Under the pieces are notes generated by a model that was not told the DNA's origin, searched no databases, and was given only the letters and a program-made list of their open reading frames with translations. Below, in pieces: positions 8,097 to 17,273 of a stretch of DNA of 64,000 bases; the stretch's first letter is position 1, and each line of letters starts with the position of its first letter. The position numbers and the translations under genes were made by a program. The DNA is taken from NCBI GenBank assembly GCA_048359995.1, contig DBGCPK010000013.1, positions 1-64,000 of the forward strand. The letters are read 5' to 3'. The DNA comes from UBA3210 sp048359995 (GTDB lineage Bacteria > Bacillota_I > Bacilli_A > RFN20 > CAG-449).

Positions 8097-10390
8097 GAAG
8101 ATCCTTTTAAATCCGCGTTATTTCTAAACCCGATCGAGATTTCGAAACGATAAGTCCCTTTTTCCTCGCAATGATAGGTGAAATATCCGTCTACCGAGGT
8201 CATCTCTTCTTCCCGGCGGGAAGGAGTGATGATTTTCATGCGGTAGAGTTTATCTCCGAAAAGGCTCGAATAGATTTCATCTTCGACCAAAGGAGTTCTG
8301 ACTTGGAAAAGCAGTTCTTCCGAAGTGGCAAAGACGCTGACATCTTCCGTTTCTTCGATTTTCAGTTCGGGAAGATTGCGCGGGAATGTCTTTTTCGGAT
8401 CGATCAATGTTTCCTCGATCAAATAACCGGGAATCGTCGTATCCGGAAGATAATCGCCATCTAGTCCTTTGACCAAACTGATCTTTTTCAATTGATCCGA
8501 GTAGGTGAATTCTCCCTTTTTATTGATTTGTTCCATTACGCTTTTGAATACGCTTTTGGCGATCCTTTTTCTCGGATCGTTGACGGTAAAGAAGTTTTTT
8601 CCGTCGAGAGCCTCGTCGAACCCCGTCCAGATCACGCACGTGTTTTTCGCGGAATATCCGGCAAACCAGATGTCTTTGTCGGCGTTCGAAGGATAGTGAT
8701 TTTTGCCGATCGTCACGCTGTCGTAGGCGTTTGTTCCTGTTTTTCCGGCGACTTCGATTTGGTTCGGTTTGGCAACGTTGATGTTCAGATAATTTTTTTC
8801 CATCACTTTTCGCAAGGCGTAAGTTACCTGATCGGCGCTTTCTTCGGAAATGACCTGTTGGGAAGATTCGTTCCTTTGATAGAGGACATTTCCGTCAACG
8901 TCTTTGATAGAACGGACGGCGGACGGCTCTTGATAGCGCCCGTGATTCGCCAACATCGCGTAAGCACCCGCCATTTGCAAAGGGGAAACTCCGTAAGTCA
9001 TTCCACCCAAAGCGTAACTGGCCGACAGCGTGCCTTCGTCCATCAGACGGATCGAATTCAAGTATTCGGAAATCCTGTCGATGCCGATTTTATCTTTTAA
9101 TGCGTCGAATATTTTTACCGCGCAGGTATTGCGGGAATATCCCAACGCTTCGATCACCGACAGATTGCCCAGATATTTCTTGTCGGCATTATTGACTTGC
9201 GTATTCGTTCCCGAGTAAGTGTAAACCTCGTCTTTAACGGTGGAAAGAGGGTGTAACCCGAGGTATTCCATGCCCAGCGCGTAGGAAAGCACCGGTTTGA
9301 TCGTGCTGGCCGGATTTCTTTTCAGGTGAAATCCGCGATTGAAAACTTTCTTTCCTGCGTAATTTCTTCCTCCGATCACGCCGACGATTTCCGTACCTTC
9401 ATTGTTCAGAACGACTCCGCCGATCTGCTGGTTTTCATCCGTAAAATCGACGACGTTTCCCTGCTGAATCGAATCGATGTGCTTTTGAAGCGAGGAATCG
9501 AGATAGGTTTCCACGATCAACGGGTGAGTATAGAGATCTTTTCCGGTCAGTTGACGGACTTCTTCGTAAACGAGATCGAGATAGGCTTGATAAGGATAAA
9601 CCGAAAGATCGGGATCGTCTTTCGTATAGAGAATATCCCCGACCTGAACGGCGGAAGCGAGTCGATATTGTCTTTCATCGATGACGCGGTTGTCGAGCAT
9701 GCTTTTCAAAACGAGGTTTTTTCTATCGGTGCATCGTTCCGGATAGGAAAAAGGATAGTAATAGCTCGGCGATTTGACCAGCCCTGCAAGAACCGCCGCT
9801 TCGACTAAGTTCACTTGACCGACCGATTTATTGAAAAAAACGCGGCAGGCGTACTGAATTCCGGGGACGGACTGCTCGAAATAAATTTTGTTGAAATACA
9901 GTTCCAGAATCTCTTCCTTGCTGTAATCCTTTTCCAAAAGAAAACTGAGGTAGGCTTCTTTCACCTTTCGGGAATAGGTCTTTTCGGAGGATAAGGCGGT
10001 ATTTTTGATCAGTTGTTGGGTTAACGTCGATCCTCCTTGAACGGAATCGGAAAAAAGATTGTTGACAAAAGAAGTCAGTATCCGTTTCGGATTGAAGCCG
10101 TCGTGATAAAAAAATTCGCTGTCTTCGACGGACAATAAGGCGTCGATCAGCACTTCCGGAATCTCCGAATATGCGATGTGCGCATTTTCCTGACCCAGCA
10201 CTTCGATTTCGTTTTGATAGCGGTCGTAAATCTTGGAAGGGTGCGTGATCTTGTCTTCGCCGAAAGCGATCTCTATCTTTTCGATGTGGACAATAAAAAA
10301 CGTTCCTAAACCGAGGACGGCGAGAAACGTAAAGATAAAAAAGGATTGAACGGCGATAGAAAATACGCTTTTAAGTTTGCTTTTCTTCAT
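8069..10390 (-). CDS. pbp1A: Class A penicillin-binding protein (transglycosylase/transpeptidase)
   Basis: A bifunctional peptidoglycan synthase of 773 residues. One N-terminal membrane anchor lies at about residues 12-35. The GT51 glycosyltransferase domain follows, with SVEDSEFFYHDGFNPKRI (catalytic Glu) and GGSTLTQQLIKN. The transpeptidase domain has the active-site Ser in STIK, a degenerate second motif SRN, and the third motif KTGT (VAGKTGTNAY). The ~100-residue C-terminal extension is of unclear nature. The gene overlaps the recU stop by 20 bases, reproducing the recU-ponA operon of Bacillus. It shows that this organism makes a peptidoglycan wall, so it is not a wall-less mollicute. Confidence 0.95.
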   Translation of the reverse strand: MKKSKLKSVFSIAVQSFFIFTFLAVLGLGTFFIVHIEKIEIAFGEDKITHPSKIYDRYQNEIEVLGQENAHIAYSEIPEVLIDALLSVEDSEFFYHDGFNPKRILTSFVNNLFSDSVQGGSTLTQQLIKNTALSSEKTYSRKVKEAYLSFLLEKDYSKEEILELYFNKIYFEQSVPGIQYACRVFFNKSVGQVNLVEAAVLAGLVKSPSYYYPFSYPERCTDRKNLVLKSMLDNRVIDERQYRLASAVQVGDILYTKDDPDLSVYPYQAYLDLVYEEVRQLTGKDLYTHPLIVETYLDSSLQKHIDSIQQGNVVDFTDENQQIGGVVLNNEGTEIVGVIGGRNYAGKKVFNRGFHLKRNPASTIKPVLSYALGMEYLGLHPLSTVKDEVYTYSGTNTQVNNADKKYLGNLSVIEALGYSRNTCAVKIFDALKDKIGIDRISEYLNSIRLMDEGTLSASYALGGMTYGVSPLQMAGAYAMLANHGRYQEPSAVRSIKDVDGNVLYQRNESSQQVISEESADQVTYALRKVMEKNYLNINVAKPNQIEVAGKTGTNAYDSVTIGKNHYPSNADKDIWFAGYSAKNTCVIWTGFDEALDGKNFFTVNDPRKRIAKSVFKSVMEQINKKGEFTYSDQLKKISLVKGLDGDYLPDTTIPGYLIEETLIDPKKTFPRNLPELKIEETEDVSVFATSEELLFQVRTPLVEDEIYSSLFGDKLYRMKIITPSRREEEMTSVDGYFTYHCEEKGTYRFEISIGFRNNADLKGSSYLFDFDCR

Positions 10391-10985
10391 AAAAATACAC
10401 CCGATCTACCGCATCTAAGTATTTGATTCGCGGAATAAAGCCTTGTTCGATCAAATATCCTTTTTTCGCGATGGTGTCGTAGGACAGCGATTTTCTTTCT
10501 TCCTGATGCTCGTAGGAATCGATGACGACCCGAGCGTCGAGAAGATAGATTTCGTCCCGCTTGACGAAGTAGATGAGAAAAAAAGCGATGCCTCCGTGTC
10601 GGATAACTTTTTTCAGGTGAGCGATTTGATGAGGAGATATGTTGTGGAAAGACAGGGCGGTCGCCGATTGCGTTTCCTTGCATTCGAAATCGATGTAACG
10701 GCCTCGGTAAACGCCGTTGTAATCGGTCGTCGACTGCTTTTCGAAATAAGCGTCGACGATTCTCGCGTTTCGGCTGTAATCCACCTTGACGACGCGGATC
10801 GGAGTCGGTCTCTTGGTGATAATCGCCCTTCCGTTATCGTCGTAGTAGGAATTGGAAGCGTTGATCGCGTGTTCGAAATCCATTCCTCGATTGGCGGCGG
10901 TCAGTTTTCTCCGCCGGCTCTTCATCTCTTCGGATTCTGATCTCTTATCGGAATTTGCCTTTTTTTTGTTGGGATAGTTAATCAT
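10371..10985 (-). CDS. recU: Holliday junction resolvase RecU
   Basis: Cleaves four-way junctions in recombinational repair and chromosome segregation of Firmicutes. 204 residues. Conserved RecU blocks are NRGMDFEHAINASNSYY, KRPTPIRVV, and the nuclease core DYNGVYRGRYIDFECKET, which includes the metal-binding Asp, Glu and Lys. Further along, FHNISPHQIAHL matches the family. The N-terminal ~30 residues are basic and likely flexible. It is upstream of and overlaps the PBP gene, an arrangement conserved in Bacilli. The ribosome binding site is weak (GAGA before the ATG). Confidence 0.95.
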   Translation of the reverse strand: MINYPNKKKANSDKRSESEEMKSRRRKLTAANRGMDFEHAINASNSYYDDNGRAIITKRPTPIRVVKVDYSRNARIVDAYFEKQSTTDYNGVYRGRYIDFECKETQSATALSFHNISPHQIAHLKKVIRHGGIAFFLIYFVKRDEIYLLDARVVIDSYEHQEERKSLSYDTIAKKGYLIEQGFIPRIKYLDAVDRVYFYEEKQT

Positions 10986-10995
10986 TCTCGTTAAA

Positions 10996-11016
10996 GGCTC
11001 ACGGATAGTATGAGCC
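10996..11016 (-). terminator. Weak hairpin between the exonuclease gene and recU
   Basis: GGCTCA and TGAGCC arms with a 9-nt loop are followed by only three T on the minus strand. Read-through from the exonuclease gene into recU is plausible. Confidence 0.4.
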
Positions 11017-11029
11017 GTTCCTTTCTGGT

Positions 11030-11755
11030 TTATTCGAAATATTTCCGGATTTCATCGAAGAAATACTCCGGCGTTACCGTCTGATTGCGATTCAGTTGCT
11101 GAACGACTTTCCGGATCGGCTGGGGAAGAATTTTAAGATTGGCGAGTACTTTGGTGTATTCGAGAACAACCCGATCTTTTTCTTCGAAAAAACATCGGTA
11201 TAGCGTCATCAAATCGATCGCGTCGTTTAACGGATCGTGCACTTTTCCGCATGGCTCTTTTCCGAAAAGTTTTATATAGTTGACCAACGAATAAGGATTT
11301 CCTTTTTCGTCTCGGATATATTGAGAGATAAAACTCTGAAAATCGACGGCGTTTTTGCAGATATCGTAACCGATTTTTTCGTTGGAAGGGCGGGAGTAGC
11401 GGATCGAATCCAACATCATCTTCATATCGTTGCTTCCGAACGTGATAAAAGCGCATCGGGAATAGTTTTCGCCGATGAATTCGTCCAAATCGGAAAGAAA
11501 GTTTTCCATCGGAATTCCTTGATCTTTCAGGAGGTTTTCGTCGATCGATGTCATGTCGGTTACGATCTTTCCGATTCGCCCGTAGCACTTTACGTAGCGT
11601 TTGAAGTATTGCGGCTCTTCGATAAAACCGCCGGATCGGTCGATTTTGACTTTGACAAAACCTGCGGCGATGATTTCGTGAGAAAATTGCGTTCCTTCAA
11701 AATCGAGGAAAATCAAGATATCGCGCTTTTTCAGAATCTGGTCGAAATTTTTCAT
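11030..11755 (-). CDS. DEDDh-type 3'-5' exonuclease family protein
   Basis: 241 residues with an RNase T/DnaQ-like fold. FLDFEGT near the N terminus supplies the first Asp and Glu. FGSNDMKMM in the middle supplies the second motif. HDPLNDAIDLM near residue 185 supplies the final His and Asp of the DEDDh set. The substrate (DNA or RNA) cannot be told from the sequence. AAAGGAGA lies six bases before the ATG at 11755; the frame extends 13 codons further up without a better signal. It lies upstream of recU and pbp1A and may be read with them. Confidence 0.8.
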   Translation of the reverse strand: MKNFDQILKKRDILIFLDFEGTQFSHEIIAAGFVKVKIDRSGGFIEEPQYFKRYVKCYGRIGKIVTDMTSIDENLLKDQGIPMENFLSDLDEFIGENYSRCAFITFGSNDMKMMLDSIRYSRPSNEKIGYDICKNAVDFQSFISQYIRDEKGNPYSLVNYIKLFGKEPCGKVHDPLNDAIDLMTLYRCFFEEKDRVVLEYTKVLANLKILPQPIRKVVQQLNRNQTVTPEYFFDEIRKYFE

Positions 11756-11868
11756 AGCCTGTCTCCTTTTATAAGTATAGTGGATATTTTTCAAAAATTA
11801 AATAACTCATCGAGGTTTTCTTTCATATAAATAAGTGAACAGTTTTTTGTTCAAAAGTAGGTGAATCT

Positions 11869-12330
11869 ATGTATAATTGCCAGAATACCACGTTTGTGCA
11901 GTGCATTCCTTCTGCGGACGAATGTGGTGTCAGAGTAGTTGTTTCTTCTGATGTTGCGGTCGCTCGCGTCTGCAATGAAATCAATTACACGGTTACGATT
12001 ACGAACAATTCCGATCAAGTGATGAGAAATACGATTCTCACGCTTCCGATCGACAACGCTTTGGCTTTGATGCCGAATACCGTTGTAGTCAACGGCGAAA
12101 CTGTTTGCGTAAACAGCCTCGATCAGGTTCGTGTCGGCGATATCGAAGTCGGAGAAACCGTTACGATCACGTTCCAGACTACGATCATGATCTGCCAGAG
12201 ATTTATTCGGACGCAGGCCAAGGTCAACTTCCTTGTCTGCTGCTGCTTCATGAAAAAGCGGCTGTGCGTTACTTCGAATACGAACTGCGTTCAGGTCTGT
12301 TGCTGCTGCAATTGCAACAACAACGCTTAG
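11869..12330 (+). CDS. Cysteine-rich protein with DUF11-like beta domain
   Basis: 153 residues without a signal peptide or membrane segment. The middle part (NYTVTITNNSDQVMRNTILTLP, then MPNTVVVNGETV and VGDIEVGETVTITFQT) has the layout of DUF11-type repeat domains seen in Firmicute surface and spore-coat proteins. The C terminus is extremely Cys-rich (VCCCCNCNNNA), with another CCC nearby. A structural or spore-surface role is an inference from composition. GTAGGTGA precedes the ATG and a strong terminator follows. It stands as a single-gene unit. Confidence 0.75.
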   Translation: MYNCQNTTFVQCIPSADECGVRVVVSSDVAVARVCNEINYTVTITNNSDQVMRNTILTLPIDNALALMPNTVVVNGETVCVNSLDQVRVGDIEVGETVTITFQTTIMICQRFIRTQAKVNFLVCCCFMKKRLCVTSNTNCVQVCCCCNCNNNA

Positions 12331-12339
12331 GAGAGACAG

Positions 12340-12365
12340 AGAGGAGAGCGATCTCCTCTTTTTTT
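12340..12365 (+). terminator. Strong terminator of the Cys-rich gene
   Basis: A perfect 8-bp stem AGAGGAGA/TCTCCTCT with a GCGA tetraloop is followed by seven T. Confidence 0.9.
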
Positions 12366-12450
12366 ATGCGATAAAAAGGCGAAATCCGAAAAAAGGTTTG
12401 GCAAGGAAATGTCGAAGGAAACCCTTTTTCCGGATAAAATCGCCGCGGGA

Positions 12451-12490
12451 TAAGTAAAATATTTACTTATATTCTCGAAAGATGTATAAT
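12451..12490 (+). promoter_or_regulatory. gpsB promoter with palindromic operator-like site
   Basis: A perfect palindrome with arms TAAGTAAA and TTTACTTA (12451-12469) overlaps the likely -35 (TTTACT at 12462). A consensus -10 TATAAT lies at 12485-12490 with a 17-base spacer. The palindrome could bind a dimeric regulator; none is identified. Confidence 0.55.
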
Positions 12491-12520
12491 AAATACGGCT
12501 TTGAATGAAGGAGTAATCGA

Positions 12521-12886
12521 ATGGATATATCGCTGAATCTGACCGCGCAGAAGATTATGGATAAAGAATTTCGAGGTAAAAAGCCGGGATATGATCCTTT
12601 GGAAGTCGACGAGTTTCTGGATTTGGTGATCCGAGATTACGAAACGATGGAGAAATCTTTCGCGGAAGTCAACAAAGTCGTTGTCGAATTGCAGAAAACC
12701 TGTCGGATTTACAAAGAACGTCTCGACAATGCGGAAGTGCAGAACGAGATTCTGAGCGACAGGTTGAAGAACATCGCCGATAACGACAGCAATGTAACTC
12801 TGTCCAACCTCGAACTGTTGCAGAAGATATCCGCGTTGGAAGCCGCTTTATTCAAAGCAGGAGTCGATCCCAATACGATCAAATAA
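12521..12886 (+). CDS. gpsB: DivIVA/GpsB family cell-division protein
   Basis: 121 residues. The N-terminal membrane-targeting fold is recognisable (LTAQKIMDKEFRGKKPGYDPLEVDEFLDLVIRDYE), with the FRGKKPGYDPLEVDEFLD signature of the family. A coiled coil follows at about 45-85. The C-terminal helix LSNLELLQKISALEAALF replaces the GpsB trimerisation domain. GpsB coordinates septal and lateral wall synthesis by docking class A penicillin-binding proteins. It lies immediately before rnpB, as in Bacillus subtilis. GAAGGAG precedes the ATG. Confidence 0.87.
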   Translation: MDISLNLTAQKIMDKEFRGKKPGYDPLEVDEFLDLVIRDYETMEKSFAEVNKVVVELQKTCRIYKERLDNAEVQNEILSDRLKNIADNDSNVTLSNLELLQKISALEAALFKAGVDPNTIK

Positions 12887-12889
12887 AAC

Positions 12890-13235
12890 CTTTGACACGG
12901 ATAATTGCTGACGGAATATCCGTTAGAGGAAAGTCCAAGCTCGCACAGCCTGAGATGGTTGTAGTGTTTGTGCAAAAGGAAAAAATAACTTTTGGCAGAT
13001 GGGAGCATCTGACGGCAAAGTGAAACCTAAGTCTATGGATATGGTGAAACTTTTGAAAGTGCCACAGTGACGGAGTTTGCGCGAAAGCGCAAAGTGGAAC
13101 GCGGTAAACCCCTCAAGCGAGAAACCTAAATTTGGTAAGGGAAATCGAAACGAAGAAATGAATTCAGTTTCGGTATGTCGGTTTCGGCATAGATAAATAA
13201 TTATCCTCGACAAAACTTGGCTTACAGTGTCAAAG
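12890..13235 (+). ncRNA. rnpB: RNase P RNA, type B
   Basis: The catalytic RNA that trims tRNA 5' leaders. The P1 helix is formed by CTTTGACAC (12890-12898) and GTGTCAAAG (13227-13235). Universal blocks are present: AGAGGAAAGTCC, then GTAGTGTTTGTGC as in the Bacillus type B RNA, GCGGTAAACCCC, AGCGAGAAACC and the 3' end CAAAACTTGGCTTACAG. It starts three bases after the gpsB stop. Confidence 0.95.
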
Positions 13236-13257
13236 ACTCATTAGAAAGGAATGTGAA

Positions 13258-13869
13258 ATGAACCTTCCGAACAAGATTACGACATTTCGTATGGGGTGCG
13301 TGATCGTCATCGTCTTTCTTCTGCTTTTCCCTTGGGAAAGTTGCAACGTCGCTATGCCGGTTTTATTCGGTGGCGTGCGCTTGGAGTATCTGATCGCTTT
13401 CGCCATCTTCGTCGTGGCTTCTTTCAGCGACTTTCTCGACGGATATATCGCCAGAAAGTACCATTTGGTAACGACGTATGGCAAATTTATGGATCCGATT
13501 GCGGACAAACTTCTCGTCGACTCTTTGCTGATCATTCTCACTTGCAGCCGATTGGAGACGAAAATTCCTTTGATCGTCGCCGTCGTGATGATCGCTCGCG
13601 ATCTCGTGGTAGACGCGGTGAAATTGGTCGCGGCGTCGAGAAACAAGATCGTCGCTGCGAATATTTGGGGAAAACTCAAAACGGTGCTTCAAATGATCGC
13701 GATCGCATTCGTATTGCTCAATGACTGGCCGTTTTCCTGCTTCGACGGAGGTATCGACGTTTCCGTCATTCTGTGCTATTTGGCGGGGGCTTGTTCTCTT
13801 TTGTCCATGATCGTATATATCTATCAAAATCGGGAAGTGTTCAAAGATGAATCGCCGAAAGTTGATTAG
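13258..13869 (+). CDS. pgsA: CDP-diacylglycerol-glycerol-3-phosphate 3-phosphatidyltransferase
   Basis: Makes phosphatidylglycerol phosphate, the precursor of anionic membrane lipids. 203 residues with several membrane segments. The CDP-alcohol phosphotransferase signature D-x2-D-G-x2-A-R-x8-G-x3-D-x3-D is complete (SDFLDGYIARKYH then GKFMDPIADK). AAAGGAATG precedes the ATG. Its end overlaps cinA by 23 bases, and recA follows, an order common in Bacilli. Confidence 0.94.
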   Translation: MNLPNKITTFRMGCVIVIVFLLLFPWESCNVAMPVLFGGVRLEYLIAFAIFVVASFSDFLDGYIARKYHLVTTYGKFMDPIADKLLVDSLLIILTCSRLETKIPLIVAVVMIARDLVVDAVKLVAASRNKIVAANIWGKLKTVLQMIAIAFVLLNDWPFSCFDGGIDVSVILCYLAGACSLLSMIVYIYQNREVFKDESPKVD

Positions 13870-14335
13870 AATCGTCGATCTGCTGAGAAGTAGCGGAAGA
13901 ACTTTGGCTTCGTGCGAATCGCTGACCGGAGGTCTGTTCGCCTCGTCGATCGCTTCTTGCTCTGGCGTTTCCGCTTTTTTCAAGGGGGCGATCTGCTCGT
14001 ATGCCACATCGGTTAAGGAAGAGCTATTGGGTATTTCTTCGGAACTCATCGGAAAGCACGGCGTCGTTTCCGAAGAAGTCGCACTGGAAATGGCGCTTCG
14101 GGGCGCGAAACTTCTTGACGCGGAACTATGCGTTTCGTTTACCGGCAACGCGGGTCCGGAGGCGATGGAAGGAAAACCGGTCGGACTGGTCTATATCGGA
14201 ATTTGGTTTCTGGGGCGAACGGAAGTGAGAAAATTCCGTTTCGAAGGTGACCGGAATCGGATCAGAGAGCATTGCGTAGACGCGGGATTGTCGTTCATCG
14301 AAGAAGTTTTAGGAAAAATGTCGGGCAAGGACTAA
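13847..14335 (+). CDS. cinA: CinA C-terminal domain protein (nicotinamide-nucleotide amidase family)
   Basis: 162 residues, corresponding only to the C-terminal CinA/PncC domain; the N-terminal molybdopterin-binding part of full CinA is absent. Typical blocks are ASCESLTGGLFASSIA, SCSGVSAFFKGAICSYA, KEELLGI, HGVVSEEVALEMA and TGNAGPEAMEGKPVGLVYIG. PncC-type enzymes hydrolyse nicotinamide mononucleotide to the acid form in NAD salvage. In GP-rich positions the usual G-x-A-G-P is read as GNAGPEA. It is translationally coupled to pgsA and followed by recA 23 bases later. Confidence 0.9.
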   Translation: MNRRKLIRIVDLLRSSGRTLASCESLTGGLFASSIASCSGVSAFFKGAICSYATSVKEELLGISSELIGKHGVVSEEVALEMALRGAKLLDAELCVSFTGNAGPEAMEGKPVGLVYIGIWFLGRTEVRKFRFEGDRNRIREHCVDAGLSFIEEVLGKMSGKD

Positions 14336-14358
14336 TGAAGATAATAGGAGGAAGAATT

Positions 14359-15363
14359 ATGGTCAGTGAAAAATCAAAAGAGGATAAATTGGAGGCAACT
14401 CTGAAAGATATCGAAAAATTATTCGGAAAAGGGTCGGTTATGAAATTGGGCGATCGCCCTTCTTTAAGCGTCGATACGATTCATTCCGGTTCGGTTTTGG
14501 TCGATAATGCTTTGGGAATCGGCGGCTATCCGAAAGGACGGATTATCGAGATTTACGGGCCGGAATCCAGCGGAAAAACCACATTGGCTTTGCTCGCTAT
14601 CAGCGAATGTCAGAAATCGGGCGGCCGCGCGGCATTCGTCGACGCGGAACACGCGATCGATCCGACCTATGCGCAGCAACTCGGCGTAAATACCGATGAA
14701 TTGATTCTCTCTCAGCCCGATAGCGGAGAACAGGCATTGGAAATCGTTCAATTGTTAGCCAAAAGCGAAGCGATCGACATTATCGTCGTCGACTCGGTCG
14801 CGGCTTTGGTGCCTCAATCCGAACTGGAAGGGGAAATGAGCGATAATTCCGTCGGCGCGCACGCCAGACTGATGTCCAAAGCGATGCGCAAATTGGCAGG
14901 CGTGCTGAATAAATCCAATTGCACCGTCATTTTTATCAATCAGTTGAGAGAAAAAGTCGGCGTGATGTACGGAAATCCGGAAGTTACCACCGGCGGCCGC
15001 GCGTTGAAATTTTACGCTTCGGTCAGAATCGATATCCGAAGAGGCGAAGCGATCAAAGAGGGCGATAAAATCATCGGAAATCAAGTCAACATCAAGATCG
15101 TCAAGAATAAAGTCGCGCCTCCGTTCAGAAACTGCAAGGTCGATCTGATCTACGGAAAAGGATTTTCCAAAACCGCGGAAGTTTTAGATCTGGCACTGGA
15201 ATACGGCTTGGCCAAGAAAGCGGGATCGTGGTTTGAAGTTCTGGGCGAAAAGGTCGGACAAGGTAAAGACAATACGGTGAAATTTTTGAGCGAAAATCCG
15301 GAAGTTTACGACCGGTTGTACGCGAATGTGATCGAGCATCAGGAACAATTGCGCAAGCAATAA
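14359..15363 (+). CDS. recA: Recombinase RecA
   Basis: An ATP-dependent strand-exchange protein and SOS co-protease. 334 residues. Walker A GPESSGKT lies near residues 67-74, IIVVDSVAAL is Walker B, and the L2-region motif GGRALKFYASVRIDIRR follows. The C-terminal domain ends without the strongly acidic tail of many homologues. The start at 14359 is chosen because AGGAGG lies nine bases upstream; the frame is open for 29 further codons that overlap cinA. Confidence 0.97.
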   Translation: MVSEKSKEDKLEATLKDIEKLFGKGSVMKLGDRPSLSVDTIHSGSVLVDNALGIGGYPKGRIIEIYGPESSGKTTLALLAISECQKSGGRAAFVDAEHAIDPTYAQQLGVNTDELILSQPDSGEQALEIVQLLAKSEAIDIIVVDSVAALVPQSELEGEMSDNSVGAHARLMSKAMRKLAGVLNKSNCTVIFINQLREKVGVMYGNPEVTTGGRALKFYASVRIDIRRGEAIKEGDKIIGNQVNIKIVKNKVAPPFRNCKVDLIYGKGFSKTAEVLDLALEYGLAKKAGSWFEVLGEKVGQGKDNTVKFLSENPEVYDRLYANVIEHQEQLRKQ

Positions 15364-15378
15364 GAGAAGAATTTTTTT

Positions 15379-15426
15379 AAAACCGATCGACAGTACAGGA
15401 AATATTGATCGACGGTTTTTTCATAA
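15379..15426 (+). terminator. Terminator of recA operon
   Basis: AAAACCG...TCGA pairs with TCGA...CGGTTTT with a single bulge, followed by six T. Confidence 0.8.
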
Positions 15427-15551
15427 ATTTATAAGCGAACGCGTCGGATTTCGCGAGAAAGGAAGACCAAAACGAGATCGATTTCGGCGATCGCGGTCTT
15501 TGACTTACTGAAAACGAAATCCGCGGCAGGTAAAGGGAGGTGAGGAGAAAA

Positions 15552-17273
15552 TTGAAAGATATTCTGAAATATTATCGGTTCTACAAGGCCAAATTGATCT
15601 TGGTGATCGCCGTGAAAATCGTCGGAACCGCGATGGATTTGGTTATCCCTTTTCTTTTATCTTTCATTTTGGACGATGTGCTTCCCGGTATCGATCAAAA
15701 AAACATCTGGCAGATTTTCATCTACGGTTTTTTGATGGTTCTTTGCAGCGCTTTGGCTTTTGTTCTCTCTTATAAAGCCAATCAGATCGCTTCCGATATC
15801 GGATGCCATGCGGCGGAACGATTGCGGAATGATCTATTCGAAAAGGTGGAAAAACTTTCGCTGGAACAGATCGACGAAGTGGGAATTCCCTCATTGATCT
15901 CGCGGATTTCTACGGATACGTACAATGAAAATCAGTTTTATGTCATCATGCTTCGCTTGGGGTTGCGCGCGCCGGTGCTCTTCATCGGGGGAATCATCGC
16001 CAGTTTGATTCTGAACGTGCGGTTGACTCTGGTTCTTTTAGCGGCGATTCCTTTTATCGTCATCTTGATCTGGCTGATCGGAAAATTCGGAATTCCTCTA
16101 TTCTCTCGCGTTCAGAGGACAATCGACGATCTGGTTCGGATTCTCCGAGAAGACATTTCGGGGATCAAGGTCATCAAATCCCTTTCCAAAGAAACCGACG
16201 AACAGAAACGCTTCGGCAAAATCAATCGTCAAGTCGTCGATCTGGAATTAAAATCCGGAAAGGTGATGAATCTGATGAATCCTTCCGTCAATTTGATTAT
16301 GAACATTTGCCTGACGTTGATCATCTTATGCGGCGCATGGCTGTACAATATCAACGCTCGTTACGCTTCTTCCGGAGAGATCATCGCTTTTATCTCTTAC
16401 TTTACGATCATCATGAATTCGATGCTTTCGTTGGTAAGAATTTTCATGACGTATTCCAAAGCAAATGCCAGCGGAGAACGAATTCGATCGATTTTCGCTC
16501 TGCCGGAGCGGAGAGACGAAAAGAATCGGGAAGTATCGTCGCACTTCATCGAATTCGATTCGGTTTATTTTTCTTATAATAAAAAGGAATTGAACCTTTC
16601 GGGGATCGATTTTGCTTTGGAGAAAGGGGAGACGCTGGGAATTCTCGGTTCTACCGGAAGTGGAAAAACGACGATATTGAATCTGCTTTTTCATTTCTAT
16701 TCTCCGGATCGGGGAAGAATTTTTTTGAATTATCGCGCGGTAGACACCTATGAGAAAGAGGAGATCTCGAAAATGACCGGCGCGGTATTTCAAAGCGATC
16801 TGCTTTTCAATATGTCCGTCCGCGAGAACATTCTCTTTTACAGGGATTTCGGCGAAAAAGATGTCGTGCAGGCTCTTTACGACGCGCAGGCGGATTTCGT
16901 CTTCGAACTTCCTGAGGGAATCGATACAGTTCTTGACGCGAAAGGGAATAATCTTTCCGGTGGGCAGAAACAACGGATTCTGATCGCCCGCGCGTTGTTG
17001 GGGCACCCTCCGCTGATCGTTCTCGACGACGCTACAAGCGCGCTGGATTATAAAACCGACGCGAAATTGAGAAAGGCGCTGAAAGAACATTACGCGGAAT
17101 CGACTTTGATTGTCGTCAGTCAAAGAATCAGTTCGGTCGCCGGATGCGATTTGATTTTGATCGTCGATCAGGGGAAGATTGCCGCGAAAGGAAATAATGA
17201 AGAACTGATGAAGACTTCTCCTTTGTACCGGGAAATTTATTCCTCGCAGATGGGAGGCGATCAAGATGAATAA
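15552..17273 (+). CDS. ABC exporter half-transporter, subunit with degenerate Walker B (heterodimer A)
   Basis: 573 residues. Six membrane helices (about 1-310) are followed by a nucleotide-binding domain. Walker A GSTGSGKTT lies near 365 and the canonical signature LSGGQKQR near 467. Walker B ends in LDDATSA near 490, with Asp where the catalytic Glu should be. It overlaps the next ABC gene by 8 bases, so the two form a heterodimeric multidrug or lipid exporter of the LmrCD/BmrCD type. The substrate is unknown. I favour a TTG start at 15552, spaced five bases from GAGGAG; a GTG at 15540 lies inside the ribosome binding site. Confidence 0.88.
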   Translation: MKDILKYYRFYKAKLILVIAVKIVGTAMDLVIPFLLSFILDDVLPGIDQKNIWQIFIYGFLMVLCSALAFVLSYKANQIASDIGCHAAERLRNDLFEKVEKLSLEQIDEVGIPSLISRISTDTYNENQFYVIMLRLGLRAPVLFIGGIIASLILNVRLTLVLLAAIPFIVILIWLIGKFGIPLFSRVQRTIDDLVRILREDISGIKVIKSLSKETDEQKRFGKINRQVVDLELKSGKVMNLMNPSVNLIMNICLTLIILCGAWLYNINARYASSGEIIAFISYFTIIMNSMLSLVRIFMTYSKANASGERIRSIFALPERRDEKNREVSSHFIEFDSVYFSYNKKELNLSGIDFALEKGETLGILGSTGSGKTTILNLLFHFYSPDRGRIFLNYRAVDTYEKEEISKMTGAVFQSDLLFNMSVRENILFYRDFGEKDVVQALYDAQADFVFELPEGIDTVLDAKGNNLSGGQKQRILIARALLGHPPLIVLDDATSALDYKTDAKLRKALKEHYAESTLIVVSQRISSVAGCDLILIVDQGKIAAKGNNEELMKTSPLYREIYSSQMGGDQDE

